DNA from: Anisus vortex
Lineage: Eukaryota > Mollusca > Gastropoda > Planorbidae
DNA length: 64,000 nt
Assembly: GCA_949126835.1 (NCBI GenBank)
Contig: OX421506.1
Location: 14,976,284-15,040,283 of the forward strand
Direction: 5' to 3'
The notes under the pieces were generated by a model. The model was not told where the DNA came from, made no database searches, and worked only from the letters and a program-made list of their open reading frames with translations. Both the position numbers and the translations under genes were made by a program. Shown here one piece after another: positions 12,272 through 25,400 of the stretch (positions within the stretch are counted from its first letter, which is position 1; every line of letters starts with the position of its first letter).

Positions 12272-13006
12272 GATTCCAACTGAATACATCAGGAGCTAGT
12301 TACATCAGCTAGTTGCATCAGGAAATAGTTACATCAGGAGCTAGTTACGTCAGCTAGTTGCATCTGGAGCTAGTTACATCAGGAGCTAGTTACATCGGCT
12401 AGTTACATCAGGAGCTAGGTACATCAGGAGCTAGTTACATCAGCTAGTTACATCAGCTAGTTACATCAGGAGCTAGTTACATCAGGAGCTAGTTAAATCA
12501 GCTAGTTGCATCAGGAGCTAGTAACATCAGCTAGTTACATCAGCTAGTTGCATCAGGAGCTAGTTTCATCAGCTAGTTACATCAGGAGCTAGTTACATCA
12601 GCTAGTTACATCAGCTAGTTACATCAGCTAGTTGCATCAGGAGCTAGTTACATCAGCTAGTTACATCAGGAGCTAGTTACATCAGCTAGTTGCATCAGGA
12701 GCTAGTTACATCAGCTAGTTACATCAGGAGCTAGTTACATCAGCTAGTTGCATCAACTAGTTGCATCAGGAGCTAGTTACATCAACTAGTTGCATCAGGA
12801 GCTAGTTACATCAGCTAGTTACATCAGGAGCTAGTTACATCAGCTAGTTGCATCAACTAGTTGCATCAGGAGCTAGTTACATCAACTAGTTGCATCAGGA
12901 GCTAGTTACATCAGCTAGTTACATCAGGAGCTAGTTACATCAGCTAGTTGCATCAGGAGCTAGTTACATCAGCTAGTTGCATCAGGAGCTAGTTACATCA
13001 GCTAGA
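12272..13006 (+). repeat. Composite 13/16-bp minisatellite
   Basis: About 735 bp built from two interleaved units, acatcaggagctagtt (16 bp) and acatcagctagtt (13 bp). The 16-mer is the 13-mer with a three-base 'gga' insertion. First-base a/g alternation is common. Confidence 0.95.
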
Positions 13007-13210
13007 ATTCCTTTGGTAAATATTTCTTTGTTTTTTTGTCAATACCTCTGAATGGAATAATGAACAATTTTGGTGTACTACTGCATTGGTAAATATATTC
13101 CTTAGCGTAATGTGTGTTTACATGCAATGACTCTAATTCTGCTGTACATTAAATGCTAAACTTGACCTGTATATACAAATTGTCTTTTTATGTATGTATG
13201 TAGGCTAGTG

Positions 13211-13417
13211 CAGGGGTCGGCAACCTACGGCACGCGTGCCAGACTTGGCATCCAGAGCGATGTTAATTGGCACACAGATGACCCCCCAAAAAGGCTATTC
13301 AAGTCTCTGTTACAAGGAATTGAGTGCTAAATCAGTATGACTTTTATGATGTTTTCACGCTGAATGAATTACAAATCCTTCTTTGGCACACCATTCTAAA
13401 AAGGTTGCCAACCCCTG
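13211..13417. mobile_element. Non-autonomous hAT-like element (MITE)
   Basis: The left end is caggggtcggcaacct and the right end aggttgccaacccctg, inverted repeats with one mismatch. Flanks ggctagtg (13203-13210) and ggccagtg (13418-13425) match at 7 of 8 bases, the target-site length expected of hAT elements. It is 207 bp with no ORF. Confidence 0.85.
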
Positions 13418-13849
13418 GGCCAGTGAATTGTATAAATAGTATTTGTTGAACATACTTTTACAGTATCAGTTCAAGATGTTGCCAACTTTTTGTGATACAA
13501 ACTAAAATTATTCTTTGGAAAACTTGTGGCTTTTAAAAATGTGGACTATATAATTTATATTTTAAAATTGTTGAATATCTTTGTTGATGTTGGATTGCCA
13601 TTCCCTTTTTGTTGTTGCTGAAATGTTGCAACTTCACTTTGAAATTATTTCTGTTCATTGTTGACTAAAACACTTATATCTCAGGTGCCATAAGATTACT
13701 GTTGGTAAATCCAATAAAAAAAAAAGTTTGTATCATATTTGTTTGCTGTAGTTGTAATTGCATGACATTGTTCAATTCCTCAACTTTTGTGGTTTCGTAG
13801 TGTGATAGTTGGAATACATTTTTTAAAATTATATTTGAAGTACTTGGCT

Positions 13850-14065
13850 ATCTTGAAAGTCCCAGGTTGAAATTGTTGAAATCCGGGTTTCCTCCAGGTG
13901 TTCTTTTTCCGGGGATAGGTTGTCACAGTTCACCTAGCTCTTGAAGGTACCTAGCATTAGTTGGGGGAAAGTAAAGGCGGCTGTGCATTGTACTGGCTAC
14001 TCAATCCCCTTGCCTGCCATGCTTCCAAAATCATGTGAATGCTACTTCACTACCCCTAATAACTA
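13850..14065 (+). mobile_element. Degenerate SINE copy
   Basis: It has gtacctagcattagttgggg, gaaagtaaaggcggctg and cattgtactggctactcaat in the order seen at 8.7 kb. Confidence 0.5.
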
Positions 14066-15497
14066 ACATGGCCTAATCCGGACAACATACTTTTGCTTGG
14101 TCTCTGTATAGTGTTTATAATGTTTTTTTATTTACCTTTAATGGCTGTCCTGTGTTCATTTCTTTCAATTTTTTTTAATTTCTTTAATTGCTTCACCTTA
14201 CTTTATATCTAGTCCTATTACAGAATTTTGTTTTCTTTTTGTCAATGTCCCAAAAAAAATAAAAAAAATATTTGTAATGCAACCCCACAGAATGGTACTG
14301 AAGTCGTCAAAATAAGATATTTATTTAGTTTTAGGTATTTAATGGAAGCTAATTCATTTATCTATATATTGGTGAAAAAATCTCTAAAATCCATCAATTA
14401 GTTCAAAAGTTATTAAAAATATCATTAATGAATGTAAGAGAAGTCATTTTGGAGAAACACAAGAAAGAAAACAGTAGGTCTATCGATTTTTTACATTTTT
14501 TGCATTGCAACAGATAAATAAGTATTACCAGGATGAAGAAATATTCACTAATCACCATGAAATTTAGCAAACACAATCATTATAAGTCAGTAGTACACCA
14601 GCTGATACAGTTAAAAATATTTTTCATTTATTTAGTTGACTTTTAAAATTTTTTATCTTTAGATAACTTTTTGCTTGCTTGATTGTATACAAAAGCTGAC
14701 TAAAAACACTTTCCATAGCTGAGGGCTTAGTCATTACCATTTTAAAGTAATTTATAAAAACAATTTTAGTCTGAAAATTTCACTGCTCTAAGTTAGAGGC
14801 ATTCAACATTACAAATCAATAATAATCTCAAAAATGATCTTGGACCCTTTTATGCATTTATTGAAAAATCAGTTTTGCCGGCTTCCATACCGATTCAAGG
14901 GGTAGCGTCACATTTAGTCCATATGGTCAAAATAGCTGAATTTTTTGTGTGAATTAATGTCATATACTTTTTACTTTGATCTAAATCCAAATGCTAATTA
15001 CTGCATAATTCTGTTGTAATTCCTGAGTGATAAACTTAGAAATGATTGGTTTATCCAACAGCAATGGTTAGAATCTATGTATAAAAATGCAACTTGTTGA
15101 TTACTCAAGATGGGTGCAATATACATTTGGAACATTTACTTTAGTGAAGATAATTATAAAACCTTTTGTTTATAGGACAGTCCATTTGTACAGAAAATAA
15201 TATATTCCATTGTACTTATTTTAAAATGTTTTTCAAATAGTTGTAAATATTTTTCATTTAAGTATGGTAGTCCTTATGTATTGATGTGTGCTGTTATATA
15301 CAATGAAATTTTGTTATTAATTAACAATAGAACTGTAAATAAGATTATTAAATATTAAACTTCCAATTGAAATATACTTTGCAAAAGTAGACAATGTTGA
15401 GATTTACTAACCTAGTCTTTCTTATTTTATTCAACATATTTTTGCAACCTTCTGCATACTGTTGTCTAAATTTAGTTGTAAGAAGGGAAAATAATGT
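14066..15497. other. AT-rich stretch without recognised features
   Basis: I see no long ORF, splice-supported exon or repeat family here. Confidence 0.5.
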
Positions 15498-15801
15498 GTT
15501 TTCTGTAAACTCATGTGTGTAAGTATGGTTTTCTGTAAACTCATGTGTGTAAGTATGGTTTTCTATAAACTCATGTGTGTAAGTATGGTTTTCTATAAAC
15601 TCATGTGTGTAAGTATGGTTTTCTGTAAACTCATGTGTGTAAGTATGGTTTTCTGTAAACTCATGTGTGTAAGTATGGTTTTCTGTAAACTCATGTGTGT
15701 AAGTATGGTTTTCTGTAAACTCATGTGTGTAAGTATGGTTTTCTGTAAACTCATGTGTGTAAGTATGGTTTTCTGTAAACTCATGTGTGTAAGTATGGTT
15801 T
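15498..15801 (+). repeat. 30-bp minisatellite
   Basis: Ten copies of a 30-bp unit containing gtaaactcatgtgtgtaag, nearly identical. Because 30 is a multiple of three, open frames of about 10-residue repeats appear on both strands. They are not supported as genes. Confidence 0.95.
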
Positions 15802-16544
15802 TTGTTATTGGCTGTGATGAAAAAATAAAGACCATGAAAAAAATCAAAGTATTATCTATGATTATGTTTCTTTGCATTCTTTGACCCTTATTGAAAAAAT
15901 CTCTGTTGGCCTTTTTTTCAATCTTTCATGTACCAGGATACTCTCAGGTCTTGTTTATCACGCAGTAATTATTCATTGCTTTGATAATTATGCATATGAC
16001 GCAAAAATATTCTCTGTAGAATTAGGAGCGCCTGTAGTAATATATAAGAAAAAATAAATATCGTTCACATAATTTTTATTTTTTTTAATTTTGAAAGACA
16101 GTTGATGTTGTTGTCAAAATCTGGGTAGCCCTCAAAGTTATAGAGTAAGGCCCACAATTTACTGCAACAAAATATGGTCAATTATGCAGCAAATTTGAAT
16201 CCACAGATTTGCTTAAGGCAAACAGAGCTGAAACATATGCCGGACATAATATTGTTCTCAACTAACTATTCAGTAATGTTTCTAAAGATATTTATTTATT
16301 TATTGTAAAAGAAAACTGTCTGTTGGATAATAAGTTTTCTTGTGATAGAGAATATCGCCATTGTGTTTGCTAGCAGTCGCATTTCCACCAACGTTATATC
16401 TATGCAGACACTTCTGTTTCACTGCAGACACAATAATTTTTATCAATTAGAGTCTTCTAATAAAGTTATGAATTATGTTTTTTTTCTTCAAATTTTGATA
16501 TATTAATGTTGATGTTAATTTTGATGTTCTACAATATATTTTGC

Positions 16545-16622
16545 GGAAGCTACTTCTGTACAGAAGATTAATGCGTTCAAAACCCTATTGGTGGTTTGAG
16601 CCTATATTTAGTAAGATTTATT
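16545..16622 (-). mobile_element. Possible LINE 3'-end relic
   Basis: gctacttctgtacagaagat followed by taatgcgttc and 'ggtttgagcc' parallels the LINE 3' end (gctccttctataaagaagat, attgcgtcc, ggtccgagtc) seen elsewhere. It is diverged and short. Confidence 0.35.
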
Positions 16623-16660
16623 CATATTCTATTTTTTCCGTGACAGTTAGATTACTTCTA

Positions 16661-16880
16661 CAGTACTGCAGCACTTAAATTCTGCAGCATAAAGTTAAAT
16701 TCTGCAGCATAAAGTTAAATTCTGCAGCATAAAGTTAAATTCTGCAGCATAAAGTTAAATTCTGCAGCATAAAGTTAAATTCTGCAGCATAAAGTTAAAT
16801 TCTGCAGCATAAAGTTAAATTCGTCAGCACAAAGTTAAATTCTGTAGCATAAAGTTAAATTCTGCTGCAAAAAGTTAAAT
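16661..16880 (+). repeat. 20-bp minisatellite
   Basis: Eleven copies of tctgcagcataaagttaaat. The last three and the first are diverged, the middle ones identical. Confidence 0.95.
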
Positions 16881-17047
16881 TCTTCTGGCAATCGTAAACC
16901 TTAGGATCTAGTAATGAATCCCATTTCTATTGTATTTCTTTAGCTACATTAGAAAGTCAATTTTCTCCATATTTCTTTGTAAACTACTTTAGGCCAGCCT
17001 TTACATTTCTGTCTTGACTATTTCTGTATTCTGTCTTTTATTATACT

Positions 17048-18056
17048 GTTTTGTACACACCATCTTATTGTCATGTCCTGTACACACACCATCTTATTGT
17101 CATGTCCTGCACACACACCATCTTATTGTCATGTCCTGTACACACACCATCTTATTGTCATGTCATGTACACACACCATCTTATTGTCATGTCCTGTACA
17201 CACACCATCTTATTGTCATGTCATGTACACACACCATCTTATTGTCATGTCATGTACACACACCATCTTATTGTCCTGGCTGGCGTGTACAAACATCATC
17301 TTATTGTCATGTCATGTACACACACCATCTTATTGTCATGTCATGTACACACACCATCTTATTGTCATGTCGTGTACACACACCATCTTATTGTCCTGGC
17401 TGGCGTGTACAAACATCATCTTATTGTCATGTCATGTACACACACCATCTTATTGTCATGTCCTGTACACACACCATCTTATTGTCATGTCATGTACACA
17501 CACCATCTTATTGTCATGTCATGTACACACACCATCTTATTGTCATGTCATGTACACACCATCTTATTGTCATGTACACACACCATCTTATTGTCATGTC
17601 ATGTCCACACACCATCTTATTGTCATGTCGTTTACACACACCATCTTATTGTCATGTCATGTACACACACCATCTTATTGTCATGCCATGTACACACACC
17701 ATCTTATTGTCATGTCCTGTACACACACCATCTTATTGTCATGTCATGTACACACACCATCTTATTGTCATGTCCTGTACACACACCATCTTATTGTCAT
17801 GTCATGTACACACACCATCTTATTGTCATGTCATGTACACACACCATCTTATTGTCATGTCGTGTACACACACCATCTTATTGTCCTGGCTGGCGTGTAC
17901 AAACATCATCTTATCGTCATGTCATGTACACACACCATCTTATTGTCATGTCATGTACACACACAATCTTATTGTCCTGGCATGTACAAACATCATCTTA
18001 TTGTCCTGGCGTGTACAAACATCATCTTATTGTCCAGTTATGTATACACACCATAA
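17048..18056 (+). repeat. 29-bp minisatellite
   Basis: About 35 copies of a 29-bp unit containing acacaccatcttattgtca, with a variant block carrying 'ctggctggcgtgtac'. It has no stop codons in any forward frame, so three overlapping ORFs of more than 320 codons arise by chance. No gene is called. Confidence 0.95.
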
Positions 18057-18059
18057 TCT

Positions 18060-19260
18060 TAGCCTGAAATGTAAAAGCAAGTCAAAAACTACCAGAAAGT
18101 CTCAATGTTTCCACCAAATATGGCTGATCTGGATTCAATTTGGCGAATGTCAGATTCTAATACAAATTGTGATGGCTAAATCCTGCTTTCTGTTAACAAG
18201 TCCTAATTGAACATTTCTCATAAATCTATTTGCAGAATACTTAGGTTATTGTAATGTTCTTGACTACATAAAATTAATTGTAAACATTTTAATAAACTAG
18301 TTTATAAACTTGTTTTAATTTTAATTAAACATAGTAGGGTATTTAAAAAAAAATTTCCTTGTTAATTTCTACATGTTGGACTTTGATTACTTGTACATTA
18401 TTCAACATTTTTGTAACATTCCTTTTACATTTTGTATTATTATATTAAAATGCTTCCACATAATGTTATTGAATAAAGTATTTTTATAACAATTATTCTT
18501 TGTTAAATTTAACTTTTAATTTGTCATTACAAAAATATTTCCCAACAGGTTGAAACAAATTGTCCATGGTATTTGTCGTACTGTAGTATTATTTTAAACA
18601 CCTCTTTTGTCTGCAATGTGTTTATCAGCGACAATAATTTCTTTTTTTATCACCTAAAACTCATGGGGTTTACTTATAAGCCAGTTAAATCTTTTAATAA
18701 CCTGGCATTTAACCTTTGAATCTACAAAGCCCATGGTTGCATTTGGGTCTGACGGAATTGGCTGTCAATCATCCCCAAGACTTTTTCACAATGTACATTA
18801 TTAGCTGGGGCTGAAGACCCTTGTTGCATCATTTCTAGGGTAGGCTCAGACTATTCTCCTTATGAGATAGTCATCTAGCAGTATCTCTAAAACTGAAAGA
18901 AAACGTGTTGATAAAATTTCAACAGAAAAACAAATGGTCTAGATTTTCTTGAATGTTTTTTTTTTTAGCTCATCCAGTAGCTCAGTCTCTGCCAATAGAT
19001 CACTAAATGCATCATAATCCATTATGAGGATCAATGCTAAATTATGTTCTATTTCCTTCAGCCCAGAAACACATTTTTCAATGTAAGGAATCTGTAATAA
19101 AAATATTTTAAAATTTACAGAAATGTAGAAAAGCTACTACATGGATGAAGATTCATCATCATCAAACCCTTGACATTGTGGTCATTGGGGGAAATGAATG
19201 GAAGCCTAAGCAGTCATCTTTCTTCATTTTTGAGCAGCTGTCAATAGTTCAGTCATTTGC
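18060..19260. other. Stretch without recognised features
   Basis: AT-rich sequence. I found no exon with supporting splice sites and no named repeat. Confidence 0.45.
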
Positions 19261-19265
19261 AGATT

Positions 19266-19376
19266 TGTAACACGACAGATTGTAACACGACAGATAGTAG
19301 CACGACAGATTGTAACAGGACAGATTGTAACATGACAGATTGTAAGACAGATTGTAACACGACAGATTGTAACACT
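19266..19376 (+). repeat. 15-bp minisatellite
   Basis: About seven copies of acacgacagattgta with small deletions. Confidence 0.9.
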
Positions 19377-19586
19377 GAAAACTAATTCACTTGAGTTTTT
19401 ATTACTCTATAACATGTTTAAACAATAAATATTTTGTATTCATATATAATGATCATTTAACAAATAGATCTAGAGATATTTAGTGGGCTTTTTATTAAAA
19501 ACATACTAGAGAACAACAAGAAAATCTCCATAAATTTGTAACCCACTTAAATGGGTTGTGAAGAGTTCCTTATCACAGTTGTACAG

Positions 19587-19688
19587 TTCTGATACTAAAT
19601 TAGTCTATAGAACAATGAAATCTGATACTAAATTACTCTATAGAACAATGAAATCTGATACTAAATTAGTCTATAGAACAATGAAATT
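19587..19688 (+). repeat. 33-bp tandem repeat
   Basis: Three copies of a unit containing tctgatactaaatta and tctatagaacaatgaaa. Confidence 0.9.
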
Positions 19689-20375
19689 CAACTTTTCTAT
19701 TGAATCAAGCAGTGGTCATGATTTCTTCTCCATATATACATTTTAAACCAGTCTAGAAATCATGTGATAATTATTTATCATAATATAACTTTTTGCACAC
19801 ATTGGAATCCTTTAGTGTCTGGCGCTATCTGGCTATATTTTCTGGCTCTGTCAAATTACCCCCCCCCCTCCCATTCCAAGACGAATCGGTAGTCAGTGGT
19901 TTTAATAGCGGTGGAGGCGGCTGATCATTTATAGAAAATTCACTCAAGCGTATTAAATGCAGTCTAGCATGACAGTAGACGTATAGTCTCCTTATAATGT
20001 CTATTGGAGCTTTGGCATTGAATGGAAATTAATAAATATCTAATGTGTACTTGACATGGCAGCATGATCACTGACAGGAAAAGAGAGAGGGGGGAGGGGG
20101 AGGTAGGTCATTGTGCGACCTTAAAATGTATAACTTTGAGCTGGTGGTACTTATATTAATTTATTCATTGGTGGATCATTCGTTAGAAACTTAAATCTGC
20201 GCCATCTTTACATACATGACATAACAATACAGAATCTGTAAAGCAGTTTGATAGCGACCACAATATCACTGTCAATTCATATGTGTGTAAGTTGTGCCTG
20301 AACGTAACACATGTTAAACTATACTAAACAGTTGTTTAAAGTCTAGTTTTGTTCAACTATACTATCTTATCTTAT

Positions 20376-20580
20376 CTTATACATTACAGACGCTCCTTCT
20401 ATAAAGAAGATTATTGCGTCCTACGCTCATCCGTGGTCCGAGTCTAGTCTTGCATTTTTATTAATGTTTTAAATGATGTTAGGTTATTGGTTTTCCTGGT
20501 TTGTTCAGGCAACCCATTCCATGCCCGAATGCCACTCGGGAACAGAGATTAAAGGCTAGTTTTTTTCAAGAAAAACTACA
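20376..20580 (-). mobile_element. LINE 3' end (jockey/CR1-like), 5'-truncated
   Basis: It starts with the tail repeat tatcttatcttatctta, then gacgctccttctataaagaa, ggtccgagtctagtc and 'cctggtttgttcaggcaacc'. The same order, reverse-complemented, ends the RT-bearing copy at 31.6 kb, whose tail reads ataagata. This is therefore a minus-strand 3' end. Confidence 0.85.
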
Positions 20581-20869
20581 AACCCATTTTTAGATTTCCA
20601 AGCTATGTCAGTAGGCTATAGGCCATAGAATACCATCTTGACATGTTTAATATAATAAAGAAAAATACAATACATATTTATATACATATATTTATCGGAT
20701 AGACATGATACAATATTATAACAAAGATAAGAGCAGCAGTATAAAATAAATAAAATGGGTTTAATATTAATTCAACAAATTGGTTTGAAATAAATACAAT
20801 GGAATCGACATGTGTTAAGTATTATAAGAGATCAACAACCAAATGGGCACCATAAGTTATTTTAACAAC

Positions 20870-21200
20870 ACCCAATATAGAAATTGCATAAAAGAAAAAC
20901 AGAAATTACATAACAAAATAACAATAATAACATACAAATTACATAACAAATAACATAGAAATTAAATTACAAAAGAATAAAGACATATTACATTACAAAA
21001 TATAGAAATGACATAACAAACTATCATAGTACTTACATATAAAAAACAACAACATAGAATTTACATAACAAACTTACAGAGAAATTACAGGACAAACTTA
21101 CAGAGAAATTACATATCAAAATAACATTGAAACTACATAGGGCCTACAAAAATAACATACAATTTACATAGCAAAAATACCCATAGAAATTACATCACAA
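20870..21200 (+). repeat. Degenerate ACATA/GAAATTACATAACAAA tandem region
   Basis: About 330 bp of irregular words such as acataacaaa, gaaattacata and 'aaataacat'. Old minisatellite with no fixed period. Confidence 0.7.
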
Positions 21201-21543
21201 AAAAACAATAATTGTAGTTTTAATAAAACATATTGAAATTGAAGGCACACGTATATTGGGTAAATAAATAGTGAACATGAATATATCAACAAATATTTTC
21301 TTTTTTTTTCAAAGGTCGAATTTTGATTTATGTTAAAACACTGCATGTACATTATTACTTCCATATATAGCCAACGAAATGGGCCCAAGCTTTATCTTGC
21401 GAAAGCGTAATAATAGTATCGCAGCATTTTTAATTGATAGGCCTACTATACAATACATTACAAAAACAGTTTTTGATTATTTATAATAAATAAAACATCT
21501 TCGTCAAACTTGTTTATCATCTGTAATTGGGCTATATACCAAG

Positions 21544-21549
21544 TTTAAT
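21544..21549 (-). promoter_or_regulatory. Candidate poly(A) signal of the mucin gene
   Basis: ATTAAA on the minus strand, about 95 nt after the mucin stop codon. It is a common variant signal, but unproven. Confidence 0.25.
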
Positions 21550-21642
21550 TAGTTTTTTTTACATGTATGGCAAGTTAGACCTAATTGTGATTGGTCACTT
21601 ATGATAAAGGCGTCCATATTGTTTACTTTATCCACCGACACT

Positions 21643-22018
21643 TTATGCAAATCCTTCTTCATTGCTCCAGAAAGACGACCTTCCAGACCACCGTGATCTG
21701 GAATTGTGGGCCAGCGGAAGCCCTCTGCTGAAAGCACTATCTCGCAATCTTGCGTCGCGGTCCGCTCTTGCAGACGGCCGCCTTGGTACGTCCGAGTCGG
21801 AAGACTGAAACTGTGAAGTGGGCGAGTAGATGGACCTGTGGTAGGCCATTCCGCTGTTTGCGTTCTCCGGATCACGTGACACCCTGGGGATTCTGAGGTT
21901 CTCGAAATGTCCGTAAAGCGCTGGCTGTAGAGGCGCTGTCCCAACAAATGGAGGCTCTCTCGACTCAAACAATGTCGGTCCAACTATGCTTTCCTCAGTA
22001 GTGCTGGGTGATCTTTTC
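21643..22018 (-). CDS. Mucin exon 7: cytoplasmic tail
   Basis: The acceptor is aatattttttcag. It encodes 124 residues ending EEGFA and a stop at 21645-21643. It is rich in Arg and Ser, with tyrosines in YGHFENL, YHRSIY and SPTSQF contexts that could be phosphorylation sites. No domain is recognised. GC content is well above that of the flanks, and the frame is open throughout. Confidence 0.8.
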
Positions 22019-22411
22019 CTGAAAAAATATTTAAATATTAAAGGTCAAGAGGAAAAGGTTATTAATTCAATGGCCATTATGAAGACCAATTTAATCATCA
22101 TTCAGTTTGCATTTAAGTTTACATTTATTTTTATTTTTTTTTATTGAGAATGCGCGAAGGTTGAATTGATGTAGGCCTACAGTATTGGTAATATTTGTAT
22201 GTCTATTACATAGATGTCTAACTGTATTTAATTGTCTGTAATGACTTATCAAACAATCTCTCAATCTGTATTTGTCTGTAATGCATTGTCTAGCAATATG
22301 TTGTTGTCTACTATAATATGCCAGATTGTCATTGCAAAAAGAATCATTGGAAAATCACTGTTTGTTTATCTATGCATTAAATATATACATATATAAAATA
22401 TATATATATAT

Positions 22412-22457
<46 letters not shown>

Positions 22458-25400
22458 ACTACAAGCTAAATTGCCCGGCGTTGCCCGGGTGAAAAAATTA
22501 TGTGTTTCTGTGTCAACTTACTGTCTTCTCCTTCTGTAGACTACGGCCAACACGATAATGATGGTGAGGATAATGGCAACCAGACCAAGGCTGACAGCTA
22601 TGGCGATAATTTCATTGGCTTTCAGTGCCAAATTCTCTACAGCAATTGCACAGTCTTCTCCAGTGTATACATATTTGTTTGTAGATTTACATCTGTAACA
22701 AAATACAAATTAATTAGTTATTCAATGTATTGATTTGTTTTGTAAATGTTGGCCTATAAGATCTGAAAAAACATTTGGTTATTAGATAGGCCTACTTGTA
22801 ACAAGGTAGAGAATCGAACCACATAATATTATACTTTTATTTAAGCTGCATAAATTTCTAAAATTTATTTCGGAAAGCGACATTATTGAAAGTATAAATG
22901 CATATGTCATCTTTACTGCTACAGGAGATTTGGCGAGACTCACAGTCAGGGCCGTATTTAAGAATGTGGGGACCCTGTTCCCAAATTTATGTGGGGGCCC
23001 CTCGTGGTCTCACCTCTGCCTTCCACACACCTCATAAAAGGTCCATTAATTTATGTTACATTCTGTAAAATCATACATTTTATGTCGCACTTAACTTGGT
23101 TGGACTGAAGCGCTCTAAGTTGTAGAGAAATAGAGCGTTCTCGGTGGGCGTGGCTTAGGTTTTTAGTGACGTATTTGTGTAAATATAAGAACCCACTTGA
23201 GGTACAAATGTAACGTGGTGAAAGTGACGTTGTTCTTTATCATGCAAAATTCACATCTGAATATTGGCTATCCTACTCAAAAATAAGGAGGTAAATAGTA
23301 GTACTGTAGATTAATTGATTAATGTGATTAGGCTAGGGCCGGCTAGACCTATTTACACTTTCAATTTCACTTTATAGGCCTACACTTTTAATGTTTCGTA
23401 GGCTAGGCTACGATGTCAAGTGATAGTGTTGGTGATAGGCTATCTAGTCAAGTCACTAATAGGCTCACATCGTCTATGATCTATGTCTATGATAATAATA
23501 AAATAGCCTATTTTATTTAACATACATAATACAGCTTAAATCTTAATAAGACTTAAAACATAACACATCAGTTAAAAAAAAGCTCGAGCCTATATGAAAC
23601 TTTATTAATACAGCGGCCATTATTACTTGTACAACATTACTCAAAGTAAACACAAATCACGTGCTTTTTGTCACGTGATTGCAAACGCCCTATAAATGAA
23701 TTTTATTTTACATTCTCAACGACAGAGTGGGTATGTCACTAAAACATTTCTTTTTGGGATGTGTGAAGGCCCCTTTTGTGTAGGGGCCCCTGTTCCAATG
23801 GAACATGCCTAAATACGCCACTGTTCACAGTGTAACTGTGTTACCAGCGAAGGCTCAGTTAATTCGTATAAAAACAGTGCTGAGGCGGCTGGAAATTGAG
23901 TGAATGGATAAGGTGGCAACGAGGATGGGGATAGAAGGATGAAGTGGTGTATAATTAATCTAAGCCATAGGTTCTCAACGGGGGCGGTATCGCCCCCAGG
24001 GGGGCGGTGAGAAGCTTTAGGGGGGCGCTGACATTCCCGGGGGCGATTGGGGGGCGGTGGAGGGCAAGTGGGCGGTACAAACAACTGATATAATTTGAAC
24101 ACCTCAGCTATTTGAATCGATTAGTTTTTGGATGAAATGTTATATAAACGCAAGTGCTGCTAAATATCTGATATCCCTCAACAGTTGTACCTACATATTA
24201 TTATACTAATAAGAAATGGGAATCGCAATGCTTTTTGGATGAAGTAGGGGTCAGTATTTGACAATAAATATGGGGTGCAGCTGGCTGGACTGTCACCCTG
24301 CTGACCAATCACTGTCGCCCTGACATCTGCTAATGTTAATGATATATGATCTCAGTTTTACCGAGACGTCTTTGATGTGTTTTGAGACTTTTTAGATATA
24401 CAAGCAATTAACGACATGCGGTATAGATACGTAGTAACTAGGTATTTTTTGTAATGCTTGAAAATATACATATACATTCTTTAGTCATATAATATTTATA
24501 TAATTTTCAAATACTTTTTATATTTTGATCATTTCAAAGTTATAAATTGTAAGCCATTTTTTTTCTTATAAAAGAAAAAAACAACATTAGAAATATTAGC
24601 TCAAATGAAAATTAATTATCTCCCTTCAATAAAAAAATGTTTCCACATTTGATTCAATAGTGATGCCGAACAAGTTCTGTTTTGTAATATAACAAATATA
24701 ACTTAATATTATTATTTCTTTATATACATTCAACATTATGGTGTTCATAACAAGATTTAATTTAATTATTAGCGGATTAAAATAATTTACATTAAACAGT
24801 TGCAATTCTTAACTGCTTTAATTGTTTGTCCATTGAAGGAGTTTATGTTTTATACATTAATAAGTACAGAAATGATTAATATAGTACTATTAAATAAGTT
24901 TCTTATATTTCTAAATAAATTATACTAATAAATTTGTTATAGAATTAATTATATTTATGTTTAATTAAAAAAGATGAAAATAATAACTCTTTTAAATTTA
25001 GTCAGTATCAATTAATGAGCGGTCAAGTGTAAGTGCTCCTTTGTATGCTTACAAACAGCTTTGATGTGCGATCAAATCTGTTCACAGTTGTAAGTTGAAT
25101 CAAAAGCTGAAAGTAAAGGAGCGCATGCCAAGCGGTTGAGAATAGCAGTTGACTTTCCTAAGCAGCATCCTTACAGTTTTTTTCCGCAAATGGGCACATT
25201 TGGATGCCCATTTTTAAAATGTTTAAAATTTAACTTGCTCCATTTTAAAATCGCCAATATTCCTCCACTTAAAAAGATATCTGCATCTAAGAAGTTTGTA
25301 GTAAGATCAAAACAGTTAGGTTTGATGTGGTATAAAAAAAATATGTCCATCAATTTGAAAGACTTGCTTTTGATTAGAAGACTCCAATTTGAGTGCTTCG

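Larger units (their letters stand above)
12127..13718 (+). promoter_or_regulatory. Possible 3' UTR of ankyrin gene with candidate poly(A) signals
   Basis: ATTAAA at 12128-12133 and AATAAA at 13713-13718 are the clear candidate signals downstream of the stop at 11391. Which is used, if either, cannot be told from sequence. Confidence 0.25.

Noticed and set aside
15513..15884. ORF of MCVSMVFCKL repeats
   Set aside because: The 30-bp tandem unit is open by chance on both strands, and there is no splice or domain support.
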